A program made the position numbers and the translations under genes. Below are positions 34,771-35,372 of a stretch of 35,372 bases of DNA, in pieces. The notes under the pieces were generated by a model that had not been told where the DNA came from, did no database searches, and saw nothing but the letters and a program-made list of their open reading frames with translations. The number at the start of each line of letters is the position of its first letter. Position 1 is the stretch's first letter. Location of the stretch: NCBI RefSeq assembly GCF_000312025.1, contig NZ_HE978593.1, positions 113,307-148,678 of the forward strand, given 5' to 3'. Source of the DNA: Peptoniphilus timonensis JC401 (GTDB lineage Bacteria; Bacillota; Clostridia; Tissierellales; Peptoniphilaceae).

Positions 34771-34817
34771 TTTATGTTGATGAAATTTATTTATGAATCG
34801 AAAATAAGAGGTGTAAT

Positions 34818-35372
34818 GTGAAAAAAACTATTAGAGATTTTGATTTTGATGATAAAACTGCCCTAGTTAGGGTTGACTTTAACGTTCCTCTAAAGGATGG
34901 AAAAGTTACAGGCGATGATAGAATTATAAAGGCTATTCCTACTATTGAGTATTTAATAGAAAATGGTGCAAAAGTTGTTCTTATGAGTCACCTTGGAAGA
35001 CCTAAGGGAGAATACAAGGAAGAATTATCTCTTGAACCAGTTGCGAAAAGAGCTGCTGAACTTTTAAATAAGGATGTTAAATTTATACCTTCAAAAGAAG
35101 TTGTAGATGAAAAAGTTATTGAAGAAGTTAAAAATCTTAAAAAGGGAGAAATTGCTCTTCTTGAAAATTTAAGATTTGTAAAGGGCGAAGAAAAAATGAT
35201 CCTGATTTTGCAAAAAAATTAGCAAGTCTAGGAGATATTTTTGTAAATGATGCCTTTGGAACAGCTCACAGAGCTCACGCATCAAATGTTGGAGTGACAG
35301 AATTTCTACCATCTTGTGCAGGTTTATTAGTTGAAAAAGAAATAAAATATTTTGAAGATGCACTTAAAAATC
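34818..35372 (+). CDS. pgk: Phosphoglycerate kinase, 5' part, one apparent frameshift
   Basis: Pgk transfers phosphate from 1,3-bisphosphoglycerate to ADP in glycolysis. The N-terminal domain is clear: [35 protein letters not shown] and [13 protein letters not shown]. The frame breaks in the A6 run at 35191-35196. As read it gives KMILILQKN and stops, while one A more continues as [20 protein letters not shown] and [14 protein letters not shown], the substrate-binding region, through to the window end. About 185 of the usual 395 residues are present. The start is GTG, after AGAGGTG. Being glycolytic and normally essential in such organisms, it is a strong sign that the indel is a sequence error. 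Confidence 0.95.

Noticed and set aside
1-35372. CRISPR arrays, tRNA or rRNA genes, complete insertion sequences
   Set aside because: No regularly spaced repeats, no tRNA-like cloverleaf or rRNA signature, and no transposase reading frame was seen on either strand.

Overview
The window comes from a low-GC Firmicute. The best fit is a Gram-positive anaerobic coccus of the Tissierellia/Peptoniphilaceae type (Anaerococcus, Peptoniphilus and relatives). This placement is inferred from AT-rich codon use, strong AGGAGG-type ribosome binding sites, an S-layer-homology protein, and a cell-division/translation cluster laid out as in Bacillus and Clostridium but without its sporulation genes. It is mostly chromosomal housekeeping sequence with a few accessory patches.

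Layout. 1-2235 (+): the end of an SLH surface protein, then gltX. 2333-6968 (-): cell-envelope genes, namely a small membrane protein, a membrane-anchored CE4 polysaccharide deacetylase, a secreted YcdB/PepSY-like protein, a DUF1858 redox-disulfide protein and a secreted stalk-domain protein. 7057-10530 (+): an AEC-family permease, metK under a SAM-I riboswitch, and a DapF-fold amino-acid racemase. 10635-16941 (+): the conserved run yabN-like, hup, rqcP, divIC, S1/yabR-like, tilS, hpt, ftsH. 17063-21805 (+): a two-component system followed by a MacB/Bce-like ABC transporter. 21938-25035 (-): a class A penicillin-binding protein and bioY, the latter with a BirA-like operator over its promoter. 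25232-29832 (+): coaX, dusB, a small membrane protein, greA and lysS. 29833-31078: a decayed patch holding a MobA/MobL relaxase relic, a uracil-DNA-glycosylase-family gene and a second copy of the lysS 3' end. 31194-34227 (+): a three-gene operon resembling bacteriocin-export transporters (DUF1430 membrane protein, lactococcin-972-group ATPase, unknown anchored protein). 34285-34534 (-): two tandem, related 40-residue hydrophobic peptides. 34818-end (+): the start of pgk.

A feature that affects the whole annotation is that eight indels interrupt seven genes (deacetylase twice, tilS, ftsH, the response regulator, an ABC ATPase, the PBP C-terminus, pgk). Every one falls in an A/T homopolymer of 5-7 bases, and several of these genes are normally essential. 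I read these as base-call errors and give the merged gene spans. The alternatives (real pseudogenes, or slippage-corrected genes) are discussed in the findings.

The best candidates for something undescribed are the paired small membrane peptides beside the exporter operon, the relic element that seems to have used the 3' end of lysS, and a leader terminator in front of greA that recalls the E. coli GraL arrangement.
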